Part shown: one piece after another, positions 55,883 through 64,000 of the stretch
Layout: each line of letters opens with the position of its first letter
Numbering within the stretch: the stretch's first letter is position 1
DNA from: Limnohabitans sp. JirII-31
Lineage (GTDB): Bacteria > Pseudomonadota > Gammaproteobacteria > Burkholderiales > Burkholderiaceae_C
Reading direction: 5' to 3'
NCBI RefSeq assembly: GCF_002778315.1
Contig: NZ_NESA01000003.1
Location: 124,001-188,000 of the forward strand
Length of the DNA: 64,000 bases
The notes under the pieces: generated by a model
Databases searched by the model: none
What the model saw: the letters and a program-made list of their open reading frames with translations, nothing else
Told to the model about the DNA's origin: nothing
Program-made: the position numbers and the translations under genes

Positions 55883-56140
55883 TGATTTAGCAATCCGTGT
55901 GATTTCAAGAATTTAAAAGGTGGCGCATAGGACCACACCGTCTCCACTCAAACCATAGGAATAACCCTTGGTAATCATGCTAGCGAACCCAGTCATGTTG
56001 AGTTTATGCAACGCAACCGATCGTTGATGCAATTCAGAACACCACTTTGCTAAGATATTTATCAGAGTTCAAACAGCTGCTCATGCAGCAAGACACTGGT
56101 ACATGGCGATGATTTTTTGTGGACAACTGATCGCGGATTC

Positions 56141-57085
56141 ATGGCTATGAGTATTCATTCCATCTTGCTAGCTGAACCGCGCGGTTTTTGCGCAGGTGTT
56201 GACCGGGCCATCGAGATCGTCGAAAAAGCGCTGACCAAATTTGGGCCGCCTATTTATGTGCGACATGAAATCGTGCACAACACCTTTGTTGTCGACTCAT
56301 TGAAAATGAAAGGTGCTGTTTTCATTGAGAACCTGAACGAAGTACCAGCAGGCGCGACATTGATATTCAGCGCGCACGGAGTCAGCATCTCTGTACAGAA
56401 AGAGGCTCAATCACGAGGTTTTTCCATCTTTGATGCAACTTGCCCACTTGTAACCAAAGTCCATGTCGAAGTGGCGAAACTCTACAAAGAAGGGTACGAG
56501 TTCATCATGATCGGGCACAAAGGACACCCGGAAGTCGAAGGGACCTTGGGTCAAATCAACAGTGGCATCCATTTGGTTGAAACCGTGGCCGATGTCGCAA
56601 GCATCAACCCTACCCAGACCGAACGCTTGGCTGTGGTCACCCAAACCACATTGAGCATGGACGATACGGCCGAGATATTGGCCTTGGTGAGAGAAAAGTT
56701 CCCCAATGTCAGGCAACCCAAACAACAAGACATTTGCTACGCCACCCAAAATCGCCAAGACGCGGTAAAGCTACTCAGTGGTCAAGTCGATGTTGTGATT
56801 GTGGTTGGTAGCCCTGCCAGTTCCAACAGCAATCGTCTTCGTGAACTGGCCCATCGCATGGGCGCTGACAGTTACATGGTCGACAGCGCGCTCGAACTTC
56901 AAGCGCATTGGTTTGAAGGAAAGCCCAGAGTTGGATTGACGGCAGGCGCTTCAGCCCCTGAAGTCTTGGTGCAAGCAGTCATCTCGCGACTTCGTGACAT
57001 GGGTGCTGTCAGCGTGCGCCATATGAAAGGCTTGCAAGAAAACACGAAGTACCCTCTGCCTAAAGGCTTGCGCATGCCTTTGTGA
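56141..57085 (+). CDS. ispH: 4-hydroxy-3-methylbut-2-enyl diphosphate reductase IspH
   Basis: The 314-residue 4Fe-4S enzyme has three cluster cysteines: in [11 protein letters not shown] (near 17), [14 protein letters not shown] (near 98) and [10 protein letters not shown] (near 200). It has the HEIVHN and SAHGVS motifs with the catalytic His residues. It makes IPP and DMAPP in the last step of the MEP pathway, which supplies carotenoids and the phytyl tail of bacteriochlorophyll. I chose the ATG at 56141; 56147 is also possible. It lies 2.3 kb from dxs, the first step of the same route. Confidence 0.95.
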   Translation: MAMSIHSILLAEPRGFCAGVDRAIEIVEKALTKFGPPIYVRHEIVHNTFVVDSLKMKGAVFIENLNEVPAGATLIFSAHGVSISVQKEAQSRGFSIFDATCPLVTKVHVEVAKLYKEGYEFIMIGHKGHPEVEGTLGQINSGIHLVETVADVASINPTQTERLAVVTQTTLSMDDTAEILALVREKFPNVRQPKQQDICYATQNRQDAVKLLSGQVDVVIVVGSPASSNSNRLRELAHRMGADSYMVDSALELQAHWFEGKPRVGLTAGASAPEVLVQAVISRLRDMGAVSVRHMKGLQENTKYPLPKGLRMPL

Positions 57086-57118
57086 ATGTACTTCGTGGGT
57101 CAGGCGCAGCCGCCCCCA

Positions 57119-58075
57119 TCAAGGGGCGTCAATGCTCGGCAATAAATGGACGCTCAAGAATGCATCCACTTGCGCCAACCCAATCTCAGGGTGCTCCTCC
57201 TGAATCACATGCCCTAACTTGGGTAACACCACGGTAGACGACTGGCGCAACACCGAGGCGTAACTTGCTGCATTGCTGCTGGGAATCATGTGGTCGTTTT
57301 CTCCCCATATCAGCAAGGTTGGCGCTGTGATTTTTGTCAATCGAGGGATAGGGTTGGTAGATATCGTTTGATCGGCTCTGTCCAAGATAGCCGCCCTCAC
57401 ACCAGGCGCTCGCAGCATGTCGTGGTAACGGTTGACCATCTGCTCTGTCAACACTTGCGGGTCTGAAAATGCGGTGTCGATCAAGCTACGCACAAAGTAT
57501 TTGGGCAAGCAATATTTCATCAACCCCATGATGGCGGGCACTTCGTAGGGTTTGGTTCCCCATTGCGCCTCAGGTGCAAAACCATCGGGTGCCATCAACA
57601 CCAAGGCCTTGACGCGCTCTGGTTGTTCTGCGGCCAAGGCCCAAGCCATTTTTCCACCCAAGGAATGACCCACAATTGAATAGGTGGTCAGCTCTAACTT
57701 GTTCACAAAATGAATCAGCGTGGTGAGGTCTTGACTGTCCGAGTAATTCTTGGAGGGACTCTCTCCCGTCAAACCAAAACCAGGCAAATCGAGTCGGATC
57801 ACGCGAAACTTCAACGCCAATTGTGGACTCCAAGTATCCCAAGTTTGCAGACTCGACCCAAAACCGTGCAAGAGCAACAACGCGGGGGCATCAGGCGGAC
57901 CTGAGTCCTGATAGTTGACACGAAGACCATCGACCTCCAGCACGCGCTGTGAGGCAGCCCCATAGCGATGCAGCAACTCTGCACGATCCAAATCTGGCGT
58001 CCACACACCATACAGACCGGCGGCAATCACAAAAGCACTGATCGGCAACACCTTCCCCCAACGTCGCGTGGTCAT
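57119..58075 (-). CDS. membrane-anchored alpha/beta hydrolase
   Basis: The 318-residue product begins with a hydrophobic anchor (about 8-26), then a classical alpha/beta hydrolase: LLLHGFGSS near 68, the nucleophile in VGHSLGGKMA near 137, an Asp in WGENDHM and a late His in KLGHVIQEEHP. The substrate is unknown. Photosynthesis clusters often contain the hydrolase BchO, but this protein lies 6 kb from bchI beside ispH, and I see no BchO-specific feature. It converges on ispH. Confidence 0.85.
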   Translation of the reverse strand: MTTRRWGKVLPISAFVIAAGLYGVWTPDLDRAELLHRYGAASQRVLEVDGLRVNYQDSGPPDAPALLLLHGFGSSLQTWDTWSPQLALKFRVIRLDLPGFGLTGESPSKNYSDSQDLTTLIHFVNKLELTTYSIVGHSLGGKMAWALAAEQPERVKALVLMAPDGFAPEAQWGTKPYEVPAIMGLMKYCLPKYFVRSLIDTAFSDPQVLTEQMVNRYHDMLRAPGVRAAILDRADQTISTNPIPRLTKITAPTLLIWGENDHMIPSSNAASYASVLRQSSTVVLPKLGHVIQEEHPEIGLAQVDAFLSVHLLPSIDAP

Positions 58076-58155
58076 GATGCAAACTGGCTCACACGCTGGT
58101 CATGCATGGCATAGCGCCACTGCATCACCACTCGGTTCTGGCACAGCCGCATCGT

Positions 58156-59409
58156 TCAATCGTTTAAAAAAATATGTCGGACCGCCTCAAGGGCTTTTTC
58201 TCTTTGAACGCCATCCGGGTGATTGAGTTCGCGCAAGGGACCGTTGAGCATTTTCTTCATCAACGCCATCGACAGAGACTCTAAAACACTGTCCACCGAC
58301 TGCCCCTTTTCTATTCGTTTGCGGGCACGGGCCAATTCTGTTTGACGCCAAGCGTCTGCCTGGAGATTGAGTTCTTGAATCAATGGCACATGGTTTCTGC
58401 GTTCCAACCAAGCCATGAATTTCTGAACACCTCCATCAATGATGGCTTCAGCCTCAGCAACAGCTTCTTGCCGATGAGATTGACCACTGTTGATCACATG
58501 GGTCAGGTCATCGATGGTGTACAGGTAAACGCCCGACAAGTCTTTGACTTCCGGTTCGATATCGCGTGGTACGGCCAGATCCACCATGAAAATGGGTCGG
58601 TTTTTTCGTGCGCGAAGAGCCCGTTGAACTGCCCCCAGGCCAATCAGGGGCAAGGTGCTGGCTGTGCAACTGATGACCACATCAAACTCATGCAAGCGTG
58701 CAGGCAGATCGGCCAGTGAAATGCTCTGCCCACCGTGCATCGCCGCCAACATATCTGCCCTTGTCGCAGAACGATTGGCAATGGTGATGGACCGGGGAGA
58801 TTTGGCGGCAAAGTGCGCGACGCACAGCTCAATCATTTCTCCGGCGCCCACAAATAACACGTTTGTATCTTTGATGTTTTCAAAAATTCGACTCGCCAGG
58901 CGAACACTCGCTGCCGCCATGCTGATGGAGTGCACACCGATGTCCGTGGATGTTCGTACCTCTTTGGCAACGGCAAATGACCTTTGAAACAATTGATTCA
59001 AGGTGGTGCCAAGCGCACCAGAGTCCGCAGCCAGTCGCACCGCATCTTTGAATTGGCCCAGTATTTGAGATTCACCAAGGACCATCGAATCGAGACCACT
59101 GGCCACACGAAATGCATGACGCGCCGAAGCGTCACCTTCGAGTCTGTAGATGTGCGATTGCAAAACATCCACATGTGCCTTGCCAGTATCGGCCAACCAC
59201 TTGAGAGTTTGTCGCCATTGAACCTCGTCGCCTGCACAATAAACTTCGGTTCTGTTGCAAGTGGACAAGATAGCCACCTCTTTATGCGTCTCAAACGTAC
59301 GACGCAAACCTTGCAACGACAACACCAGTTGGTCTGACGCGAAGGCAAACCGCTCGCGCAAATCGATGGGGGCAGTTCGATGGTTAAGCCCTAAGGTCCA
59401 GACTGCCAT
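58156..59409 (-). CDS. hemA: glutamyl-tRNA reductase
   Basis: The 417-residue enzyme has the catalytic Cys in LSTCNRTEVYC (Cys50), a conserved SQILGQFKDAV stretch near 113 and the NADPH motif VGAGEMIEL near 190. It forms glutamate-1-semialdehyde, the committed step of tetrapyrrole synthesis for heme and bacteriochlorophyll. Its start codon directly follows the dxs stop. The dxs-hemA pair is unusual and puts both precursor pathways on one transcript behind PpsR-like sites. Confidence 0.95.
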   Translation of the reverse strand: MAVWTLGLNHRTAPIDLRERFAFASDQLVLSLQGLRRTFETHKEVAILSTCNRTEVYCAGDEVQWRQTLKWLADTGKAHVDVLQSHIYRLEGDASARHAFRVASGLDSMVLGESQILGQFKDAVRLAADSGALGTTLNQLFQRSFAVAKEVRTSTDIGVHSISMAAASVRLASRIFENIKDTNVLFVGAGEMIELCVAHFAAKSPRSITIANRSATRADMLAAMHGGQSISLADLPARLHEFDVVISCTASTLPLIGLGAVQRALRARKNRPIFMVDLAVPRDIEPEVKDLSGVYLYTIDDLTHVINSGQSHRQEAVAEAEAIIDGGVQKFMAWLERRNHVPLIQELNLQADAWRQTELARARKRIEKGQSVDSVLESLSMALMKKMLNGPLRELNHPDGVQREKALEAVRHIFLND

Positions 59410-61287
59410 TCAGACCACCCGTCTCAGCATGGGTGTGGCGTACAAATCTGGCCAAGCCTGGGCCACACGCTGGAGAATGCCTGTCGCGGTCAATCCATAG
59501 TGCTGCATCAACACTTGGGGATCCCCATGCTCTGTGAACGTATCCTCAAAGCCCATCACCAGAACGGGCTTGCAGATAGCCATGTCTTGCATAGCCTCTA
59601 AAACAGCAGCGCCTGCGCCACCCATACGGGCGCCATCTTCAATGGTGATGAAACGCTCATGTGTGAGCGCTGCTTGGCGCAGAGTCTCCATATCCAGCGG
59701 CTTGGCCCAACGCATGTTGATGACCGTGGCGTTCAACGACTCGGCGGCTTTGAGTGCTTCATAAAGTAACGGGCCAAAAGCCAAAATTGCCGTGCCTTCA
59801 CCCGCGCGGCGGATCTCTGCCTGTCCAAACGGCAGTGCGCTTAAATTTGCTTGCACCTCGACGCCCACACCCGAACCTCGGGGGTAGCGCACCGTGACAG
59901 GACGGTCATGTGCATACGCTGTGCTCAGCAATTGCCGACATTCGTTTTCATCGGCTGGGCACGCCACACTCATATTGGGAATGCAGCGCGTGTAGGCAAT
60001 GTCAAACACACCTGCGTGGGTCGGGCCATCGGGTCCGACGATGCCCGCCCGATCCAAAGCAAACACGACGGGCAGTTTTTGTAGCGCGACATCGTGAATC
60101 AACTGGTCATAGGCTCTTTGCAAGAAAGTCGAGTAAATGGCCACGACAGGCTTGAGACCTTCACAGGCCAAACCTGCGGCAAACGTCACGGCGTGCTGCT
60201 CTGCAATCCCCACATCGTGGTAGCGACGAGGAAAACGTTGACTGAACGCCACCATGCCTGAACCTTCTCGCATGGCCGGGGTGATGCCCACCAAGCGGGG
60301 GTCCTTGGCAGCCATGTCGCACAGCCATTGCCCGAACACTTGGGTGAATGTCATTTTTCCTTGTGCAGCAGGCATCAAGCCAACCGCTGGGTCAAATTTA
60401 CCGGGGCCGTGGTAGCTGATGGGGTCCGCTTCCGCTTTCGCGTAGCCCTGCCCTTTGCGGGTGACAACATGTAAAAACTGCGGGCCTTTTTCTTTTGAGA
60501 TTTTTTCCAAGGCTTCCACCAAGCCGAGGACATCGTGTCCGTCGATGGGGCCGGTGTAGGTGAATCCGAGCTTTTCAAAAATGGTGGCGGGCTGAATCAA
60601 TTGCTGGGTTTGTTGTTCCAGATGACGCGCCAGCGCAAACAAGGGCGGTGCATTGCGCAACAGCTGCTGGCTGAGTTTTTTGGCTTGGGCATAAAAGCGA
60701 CCCGACATCAATTCAGACAGGTATTGATTCAAGGCCCCCACGGGCGGACTGATGGACATGTCGTTGTCGTTGAGCACCACCAACAGATCGCATTCACTGG
60801 TGCCTGCGTTGTTCATGGCTTCATACGCCATGCCAGCCGTGAGTGCTCCGTCCCCAATGATGGCCACTGCTTTTCTGTGGCTGCCGGTGAGCTTGGCGGC
60901 CATGGCCATGCCCAATGCAGCCGAAATACTGGTGGAAGAATGTGCGGTGCCAAAAGCGTCGTACACACTTTCTTCGCGATGCGGAAAACCGCTCAAACCA
61001 CCCCGCTGACGCAAAGAGCCCATTCGATCCATCCGCCCCGTCAACATTTTGTGGGCATAGGTTTGATGGCCGACATCCCAAATCAAGCGATCCTCTGGGG
61101 TATTGAACACGTAGTGAAGGGCAATGGTCAACTCAATCGTGCCCAAGTTAGAGCTGAAATGCCCGCCTGTTTGAGATACCGAATCGATCAGACGCTGGCG
61201 GAACTCCCCCGCCAGTGCAGGCAAACGCTCAGCGGGCAGCTGTCTCAGTTGAGATGGCGATTCAATCCACTCCTGCGCAGCGTCCAT
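59410..61287 (-). CDS. dxs: 1-deoxy-D-xylulose-5-phosphate synthase
   Basis: The 625-residue TPP enzyme has [15 protein letters not shown] near 63, the TPP motif [16 protein letters not shown] near 135 and the transketolase-type domain with [20 protein letters not shown] near 360. It makes DXP from pyruvate and glyceraldehyde-3-phosphate, the entry to isoprenoids. I chose the ATG at 61287 because GAGG lies before it. An upstream in-frame ATG at 61332 runs into the PpsR-like box and has no ribosome site. Confidence 0.95.
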   Translation of the reverse strand: MDAAQEWIESPSQLRQLPAERLPALAGEFRQRLIDSVSQTGGHFSSNLGTIELTIALHYVFNTPEDRLIWDVGHQTYAHKMLTGRMDRMGSLRQRGGLSGFPHREESVYDAFGTAHSSTSISAALGMAMAAKLTGSHRKAVAIIGDGALTAGMAYEAMNNAGTSECDLLVVLNDNDMSISPPVGALNQYLSELMSGRFYAQAKKLSQQLLRNAPPLFALARHLEQQTQQLIQPATIFEKLGFTYTGPIDGHDVLGLVEALEKISKEKGPQFLHVVTRKGQGYAKAEADPISYHGPGKFDPAVGLMPAAQGKMTFTQVFGQWLCDMAAKDPRLVGITPAMREGSGMVAFSQRFPRRYHDVGIAEQHAVTFAAGLACEGLKPVVAIYSTFLQRAYDQLIHDVALQKLPVVFALDRAGIVGPDGPTHAGVFDIAYTRCIPNMSVACPADENECRQLLSTAYAHDRPVTVRYPRGSGVGVEVQANLSALPFGQAEIRRAGEGTAILAFGPLLYEALKAAESLNATVINMRWAKPLDMETLRQAALTHERFITIEDGARMGGAGAAVLEAMQDMAICKPVLVMGFEDTFTEHGDPQVLMQHYGLTATGILQRVAQAWPDLYATPMLRRVV

Positions 61288-61341
61288 GGTCGGCCTCAAA
61301 GTTTTCTTGATTGACCTTGAATTTACAGCCATTTGACAAGA

Positions 61342-61359
61342 TGTCAAGTTAAATTGACA
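61342..61359. promoter_or_regulatory. PpsR/CrtJ-type operator (TGT-N12-ACA) between dxs and hemE
   Basis: TGTCAAGTTAAATTGACA matches TGT-N12-ACA with fully symmetric outer arms TGTCAA/TTGACA. Extra half-sites (TTGACA at 61333-61338 and 61379-61384) flank it. In the minus direction the TGTCAA arm reads as a TTGACA -35 with TAAATT 16 bases downstream, so repression of dxs-hemA by occlusion is plausible. Confidence 0.7.
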
Positions 61360-61422
61360 CTTTGCACATCTTCTTTAGTTGACATTCAAAAATAAACCCT
61401 CCCACATCCCGGACGAATTGAC

Positions 61423-62529
61423 ATGCACCCTCAACTTCAAAATGACCAATTCCTGCGCGCTTGCTTGCGGCAAGCCACGACCCACACCCCCATGTGGTTG
61501 ATGCGCCAAGCAGGGCGCTACTTACCCGAATACAGAGACACGCGAGCCAAAGCCGGCAGCTTCATGGGCTTGGCCACCAACACCGACTTTGCCACTGAGG
61601 TCACCCTGCAGCCCCTGGACAGATACCCTTTGGATGCAGCCATTTTGTTCAGTGATATCTTGACCGTGCCCGATGCCATGGGTCTGGGCTTACGGTTTAC
61701 CCAGGGCGAAGGGCCTAAATTTGACAAAGTGGTGCGCGACGAAGCGGCTGTGGCCGCCCTGCAGGTACCCGACATGAACCGCTTGCGTTATGTGTTTGAC
61801 GCCGTGACGTCCATCCGCAAAGCCTTGAATGGCCGCGTGCCTTTGATTGGCTTTTCAGGCAGCCCCTGGACCTTGGCTTGCTACATGGTCGAAGGCGGGG
61901 GCTCTGACGACTACCGTTTGGTCAAGAGCTTGATGTACAGCCGACCCGACCTGATGCACCGCATTTTGGAGGTCAACGCGCTGTCCGTTGCAGCCTATTT
62001 GAATGAACAAATCAAAGCTGGCGCGCAGGCTGTGATGATCTTTGACAGCTGGGGCGGCGTCTTGGCCGACGGTGCATTTCAAGAGTTCAGCTTGGCCTAC
62101 ACCGCCAAGGTGTTGGCCCATGTGCACACCCACCATGAAGGACAACAAATTCCACGCATTGTGTTCACGAAGGGGGGCGGCCTTTGGCTCGAAGAAATGA
62201 ACCAATTGGACTGCGACGTGCTGGGCCTGGACTGGACCGTTAACTTGGGCAAAGCACGCGCTTTGGTCGGGGGCAAGGTGGGTGGCCCGGGCAAAGCCCT
62301 GCAAGGCAACATCGACCCCAATGTGCTGTTTGCACCGCCTGAGCAGATCGCCACCGAGGTGCGCCGTGTGCTCGACAGCTTTGGTCAACCCCATACTGAC
62401 CCCAGCACGACCGGCCCAACCCACATTTTCAACTTGGGGCACGGCATCAGCCAATACACGCCGCCAGAGCATGTGGCTGCCTTGGTGGAGGCGGTACACA
62501 GCCACTCGCGCCAAATGCGCGCGCCTTGA
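61423..62529 (+). CDS. hemE: uroporphyrinogen decarboxylase
   Basis: The 368-residue enzyme has the N-terminal signature [16 protein letters not shown] near 24-39, the active-site Asp in [15 protein letters not shown] near 85 and [22 protein letters not shown] near 145. It makes coproporphyrinogen III, the last intermediate shared on the way to heme and bacteriochlorophyll. It lies four bases before bciB and behind the PpsR-like region. Confidence 0.96.
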   Translation: MHPQLQNDQFLRACLRQATTHTPMWLMRQAGRYLPEYRDTRAKAGSFMGLATNTDFATEVTLQPLDRYPLDAAILFSDILTVPDAMGLGLRFTQGEGPKFDKVVRDEAAVAALQVPDMNRLRYVFDAVTSIRKALNGRVPLIGFSGSPWTLACYMVEGGGSDDYRLVKSLMYSRPDLMHRILEVNALSVAAYLNEQIKAGAQAVMIFDSWGGVLADGAFQEFSLAYTAKVLAHVHTHHEGQQIPRIVFTKGGGLWLEEMNQLDCDVLGLDWTVNLGKARALVGGKVGGPGKALQGNIDPNVLFAPPEQIATEVRRVLDSFGQPHTDPSTTGPTHIFNLGHGISQYTPPEHVAALVEAVHSHSRQMRAP

Positions 62530-62533
62530 TCGC

Positions 62534-63814
62534 ATGGCGCCTTCATCCCTTGCCCACGATACAGCCCCCAGCCGGAGGCTCTGCACAGACTGCGGCTTGT
62601 CGCGCACCGACGACCCCAAGCGCTGCGGCCAAGCCTGCCAATTCATTCAGCCCAACTACCCTGGCTTGGAGACACAGGTCCACGGTCGCCAGCGCCAGCA
62701 AACCACCGCCGAACACACAGCGCAGTCTGACGAGCTGTTCTTTGGCCCCTACCAGCAGATCCTGAGTGCCCGCATGAAGTCACCCTCAGAGGGTGCGCAA
62801 TGGACGGGCATCACCACCCGGCTGGCCGAGGTGCTGCTTGAGCAGGGATTGGTGGACGCGGTGATCGCCATGGCAGCCGACCCCAACGACCGCTGGCGTC
62901 CGCGCCCGGTGCTGGTCACACGCGCCCAAGACATGCAGCAATGCCGGGGCATGCGGATGGGCTATGCGCCCTTGCTGAGTTTGGTCGAACCGGCCCTGGC
63001 CCAAGGCCACAAACGCTTGGCGGTGATTGGCATTCCCTGCCAAATTTACGCACTGCGGGCCATCCAAGCGCAACTCGAGCGTGAGCAGGGTTTGAAAGAG
63101 CTGTTCGTCATTGGCACACCTTGCTCAGACAACACCACCACGGAGAACTTCCACCAGTTTCTTGGCTTGATCTCGGACCGACCGCAAGACATCAGCTATG
63201 TCGAGTTCCGCGCCGATTACAAGGTGGAAGTGCGCACCGACCAAGGCGACAAGCGCCTGATTCCGTTTTTGAACCTGCCCTTGTCCACCCTCCCGCCAGA
63301 CTTCTTTCCCCTCACCTGCCGCACTTGCGTGGACTACACCAATGTGCTGTCGGACATCACGGTGGGCTACATGGGCGGACATGGCCAGCAATGGGTGTTG
63401 GTGCGCAACGCCCGCGGTCAGGCCATGCTCGATGGCCTCAGCACGCAACTCATCACCAGCGTGCCCATCAGCAAAGGCCGTCGCGAGGGGCCGGTGCGCG
63501 GCTTCATGGCCAACACCGAACGCGCTGCCGGGGGACTGCCACTGCGTCGCATGCCTGCTTGGATCAAGCCGCTGGTCAACTGGCTCATGCCCCGGGTGGG
63601 GCCGCGCGGTTTGGAGTTTGCACGCGCGCGCATCGAGATGAAGGCGATCGAATCGATCTTGCATCTGCGTCGCGAAGCCCCGGCGCGAATCAAAAACATG
63701 CTGCCGGCTCATGTCTGGGCACTGGCAGCTCGCTATGGGCTAAAACCCGAACATGATGCTCAAAAATCCGACAAAACCAACTCTGACACTTCAACAAGTG
63801 TAAATTTAACTTGA
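62534..63814 (+). CDS. bciB: ferredoxin-dependent 8-vinyl reductase BciB (divinyl chlorophyllide reductase)
   Basis: The 426-residue flavo-iron-sulfur protein belongs to the F420 hydrogenase beta family: a Cys-rich N-terminus (CTDCGLSRTDDPKRCGQAC), IGIPCQIYALRAIQ near 167, GTPCSDNTTTENFHQFL near 195 and CRTCVDYTNVLSDITVGYMGG near 264. BciB members reduce the C8 vinyl group of chlorophyllide intermediates with ferredoxin electrons. The neighbours hemE and bchI support bacteriochlorophyll synthesis over other members of the family. The ATG at 62534 is four bases after hemE. Confidence 0.88.
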   Translation: MAPSSLAHDTAPSRRLCTDCGLSRTDDPKRCGQACQFIQPNYPGLETQVHGRQRQQTTAEHTAQSDELFFGPYQQILSARMKSPSEGAQWTGITTRLAEVLLEQGLVDAVIAMAADPNDRWRPRPVLVTRAQDMQQCRGMRMGYAPLLSLVEPALAQGHKRLAVIGIPCQIYALRAIQAQLEREQGLKELFVIGTPCSDNTTTENFHQFLGLISDRPQDISYVEFRADYKVEVRTDQGDKRLIPFLNLPLSTLPPDFFPLTCRTCVDYTNVLSDITVGYMGGHGQQWVLVRNARGQAMLDGLSTQLITSVPISKGRREGPVRGFMANTERAAGGLPLRRMPAWIKPLVNWLMPRVGPRGLEFARARIEMKAIESILHLRREAPARIKNMLPAHVWALAARYGLKPEHDAQKSDKTNSDTSTSVNLT

Positions 63815-63816
63815 CA
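63799..63816. promoter_or_regulatory. PpsR/CrtJ-type operator (TGT-N12-ACA) upstream of bchI
   Basis: TGTAAATTTAACTTGACA fits TGT-N12-ACA and overlaps the bciB stop codon. Its TTGACA end could be a -35 hexamer, with GATGAT 17 bases later (63834-63839), before bchI at 63869. Confidence 0.65.
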
Positions 63817-63868
63817 CTTGAGACTCTCTTTTGGATGATGACTTGAAAACAGCTTTGCGGAACGCCCC

Positions 63869-64000
63869 ATGGCATTGACCTTTCCTTTTGCGGCCATCGT
63901 CGGTCAAGACGAAATGACACTCGCCATCCAAGTGGTGGCGGTCGACCCTTCCATCGGTGGCGTGCTGGTGCTGGGTGACCGTGGCACCGGCAAATCCACC
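63869..64000 (+). CDS. bchI: magnesium chelatase ATPase subunit BchI, N-terminal part (cut by window edge)
   Basis: The visible 44 codons read FPFAAIVGQDEM and then GVLVLGDRGTGKST, the Walker A loop of the BchI/ChlI AAA+ ATPase. BchI hydrolyses ATP to drive Mg insertion into protoporphyrin IX with BchD and BchH. The start at 63869 gives the family's usual N-terminus. It lies 54 bases after bciB behind its own PpsR-like site. The rest of a photosynthesis gene cluster is expected to the right. Confidence 0.9.
   Translation, partial: MALTFPFAAIVGQDEMTLAIQVVAVDPSIGGVLVLGDRGTGKST

Noticed and set aside
55883..56140. Small gene or RNA upstream of ispH
   Set aside because: Only short frames without ribosome sites and no stable hairpin with a T-tract; I see nothing beyond a probable ispH promoter region.
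57119..58075. BchO (photosynthesis-cluster hydrolase)
   Set aside because: General alpha/beta hydrolase features only, an N-terminal anchor, and location beside ispH instead of within bch genes.
61288..61347. Longer dxs start at 61347 or 61332
   Set aside because: No ribosome site, no homology in the extra residues, and it would place coding sequence across the PpsR-type operator.

Overview
The window looks like a chromosome segment of a betaproteobacterium (Burkholderiales, most likely Comamonadaceae, in the range of Limnohabitans or Rhodoferax). The evidence is an isc operon running iscR-iscS-iscU-iscA-hscB-hscA-fdx-dnaQ, several orphan Bug/TctC-type periplasmic binding proteins, a phaCAB polyhydroxybutyrate operon and a propionyl-CoA/methylmalonyl-CoA cluster. 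At the right edge are bciB and the start of bchI, which make bacteriochlorophyll. The organism is therefore probably an aerobic anoxygenic phototroph. The genus is inference; family calls come from reading motifs, not from database searches.

Layout. 0-5 kb: a minus-strand operon (FTR1 iron permease, di-heme cytochrome c peroxidase-like lipoprotein, porin, FMN-binding protein with a flavinylation motif, ApbE flavin transferase, membrane protein cut by the window edge) behind a likely Fur box. This is the best candidate for a little-described system: iron uptake coupled to extracytoplasmic flavin/heme redox chemistry. 5-11 kb: membrane protein, SDR, a CBS-domain gene with a homopolymer frameshift, a diguanylate cyclase paired with a BLUF-EAL blue-light phosphodiesterase, a beta-hydroxyacid dehydrogenase and tRNA-Val(CAC). 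11-17 kb: dnaQ and the isc operon with an IscR box. 17-24 kb: uvrB, an aromatic aminotransferase, a DODA-type dioxygenase, a PHB depolymerase and an RnfB-like ferredoxin.

24-34 kb: Bug protein, M20 hydrolase, then the propionate route (epimerase, pccA, a repeat block with covarying hairpins, pccB, meaB, methylmalonyl-CoA mutase) and a divergent GntR regulator. 34-37 kb: EamA exporter, dusA and the decayed remains of a two-component system. 37-44.5 kb: an accessory catabolic cluster of unknown substrate (two Bug proteins, a molybdenum hydroxylase pair, an FAH-family enzyme, a GntR regulator and a PuuE-like deacetylase). 44.5-54 kb: phaC-phaA-phaB, pgeF, small enzymes and a DctPQM TRAP transporter behind a strong palindrome. 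54-58 kb: ModA-like binding protein with an esterase, ispH and another alpha/beta hydrolase.

58-64 kb: dxs-hemA on the minus strand diverge from hemE-bciB-bchI. The divergent region and the bciB/bchI junction each hold a TGT-N12-ACA site of the PpsR/CrtJ type. Isoprenoid supply (dxs), 5-aminolevulinate supply (hemA), a shared heme/chlorophyll step (hemE) and two bacteriochlorophyll genes thus appear to be under common light/oxygen control. Most of the window is tightly packed. Only 28586-29183 and 36662-37171 lack an intact gene for more than 300 bases; the first is a repeat block and the second holds a two-component relic.
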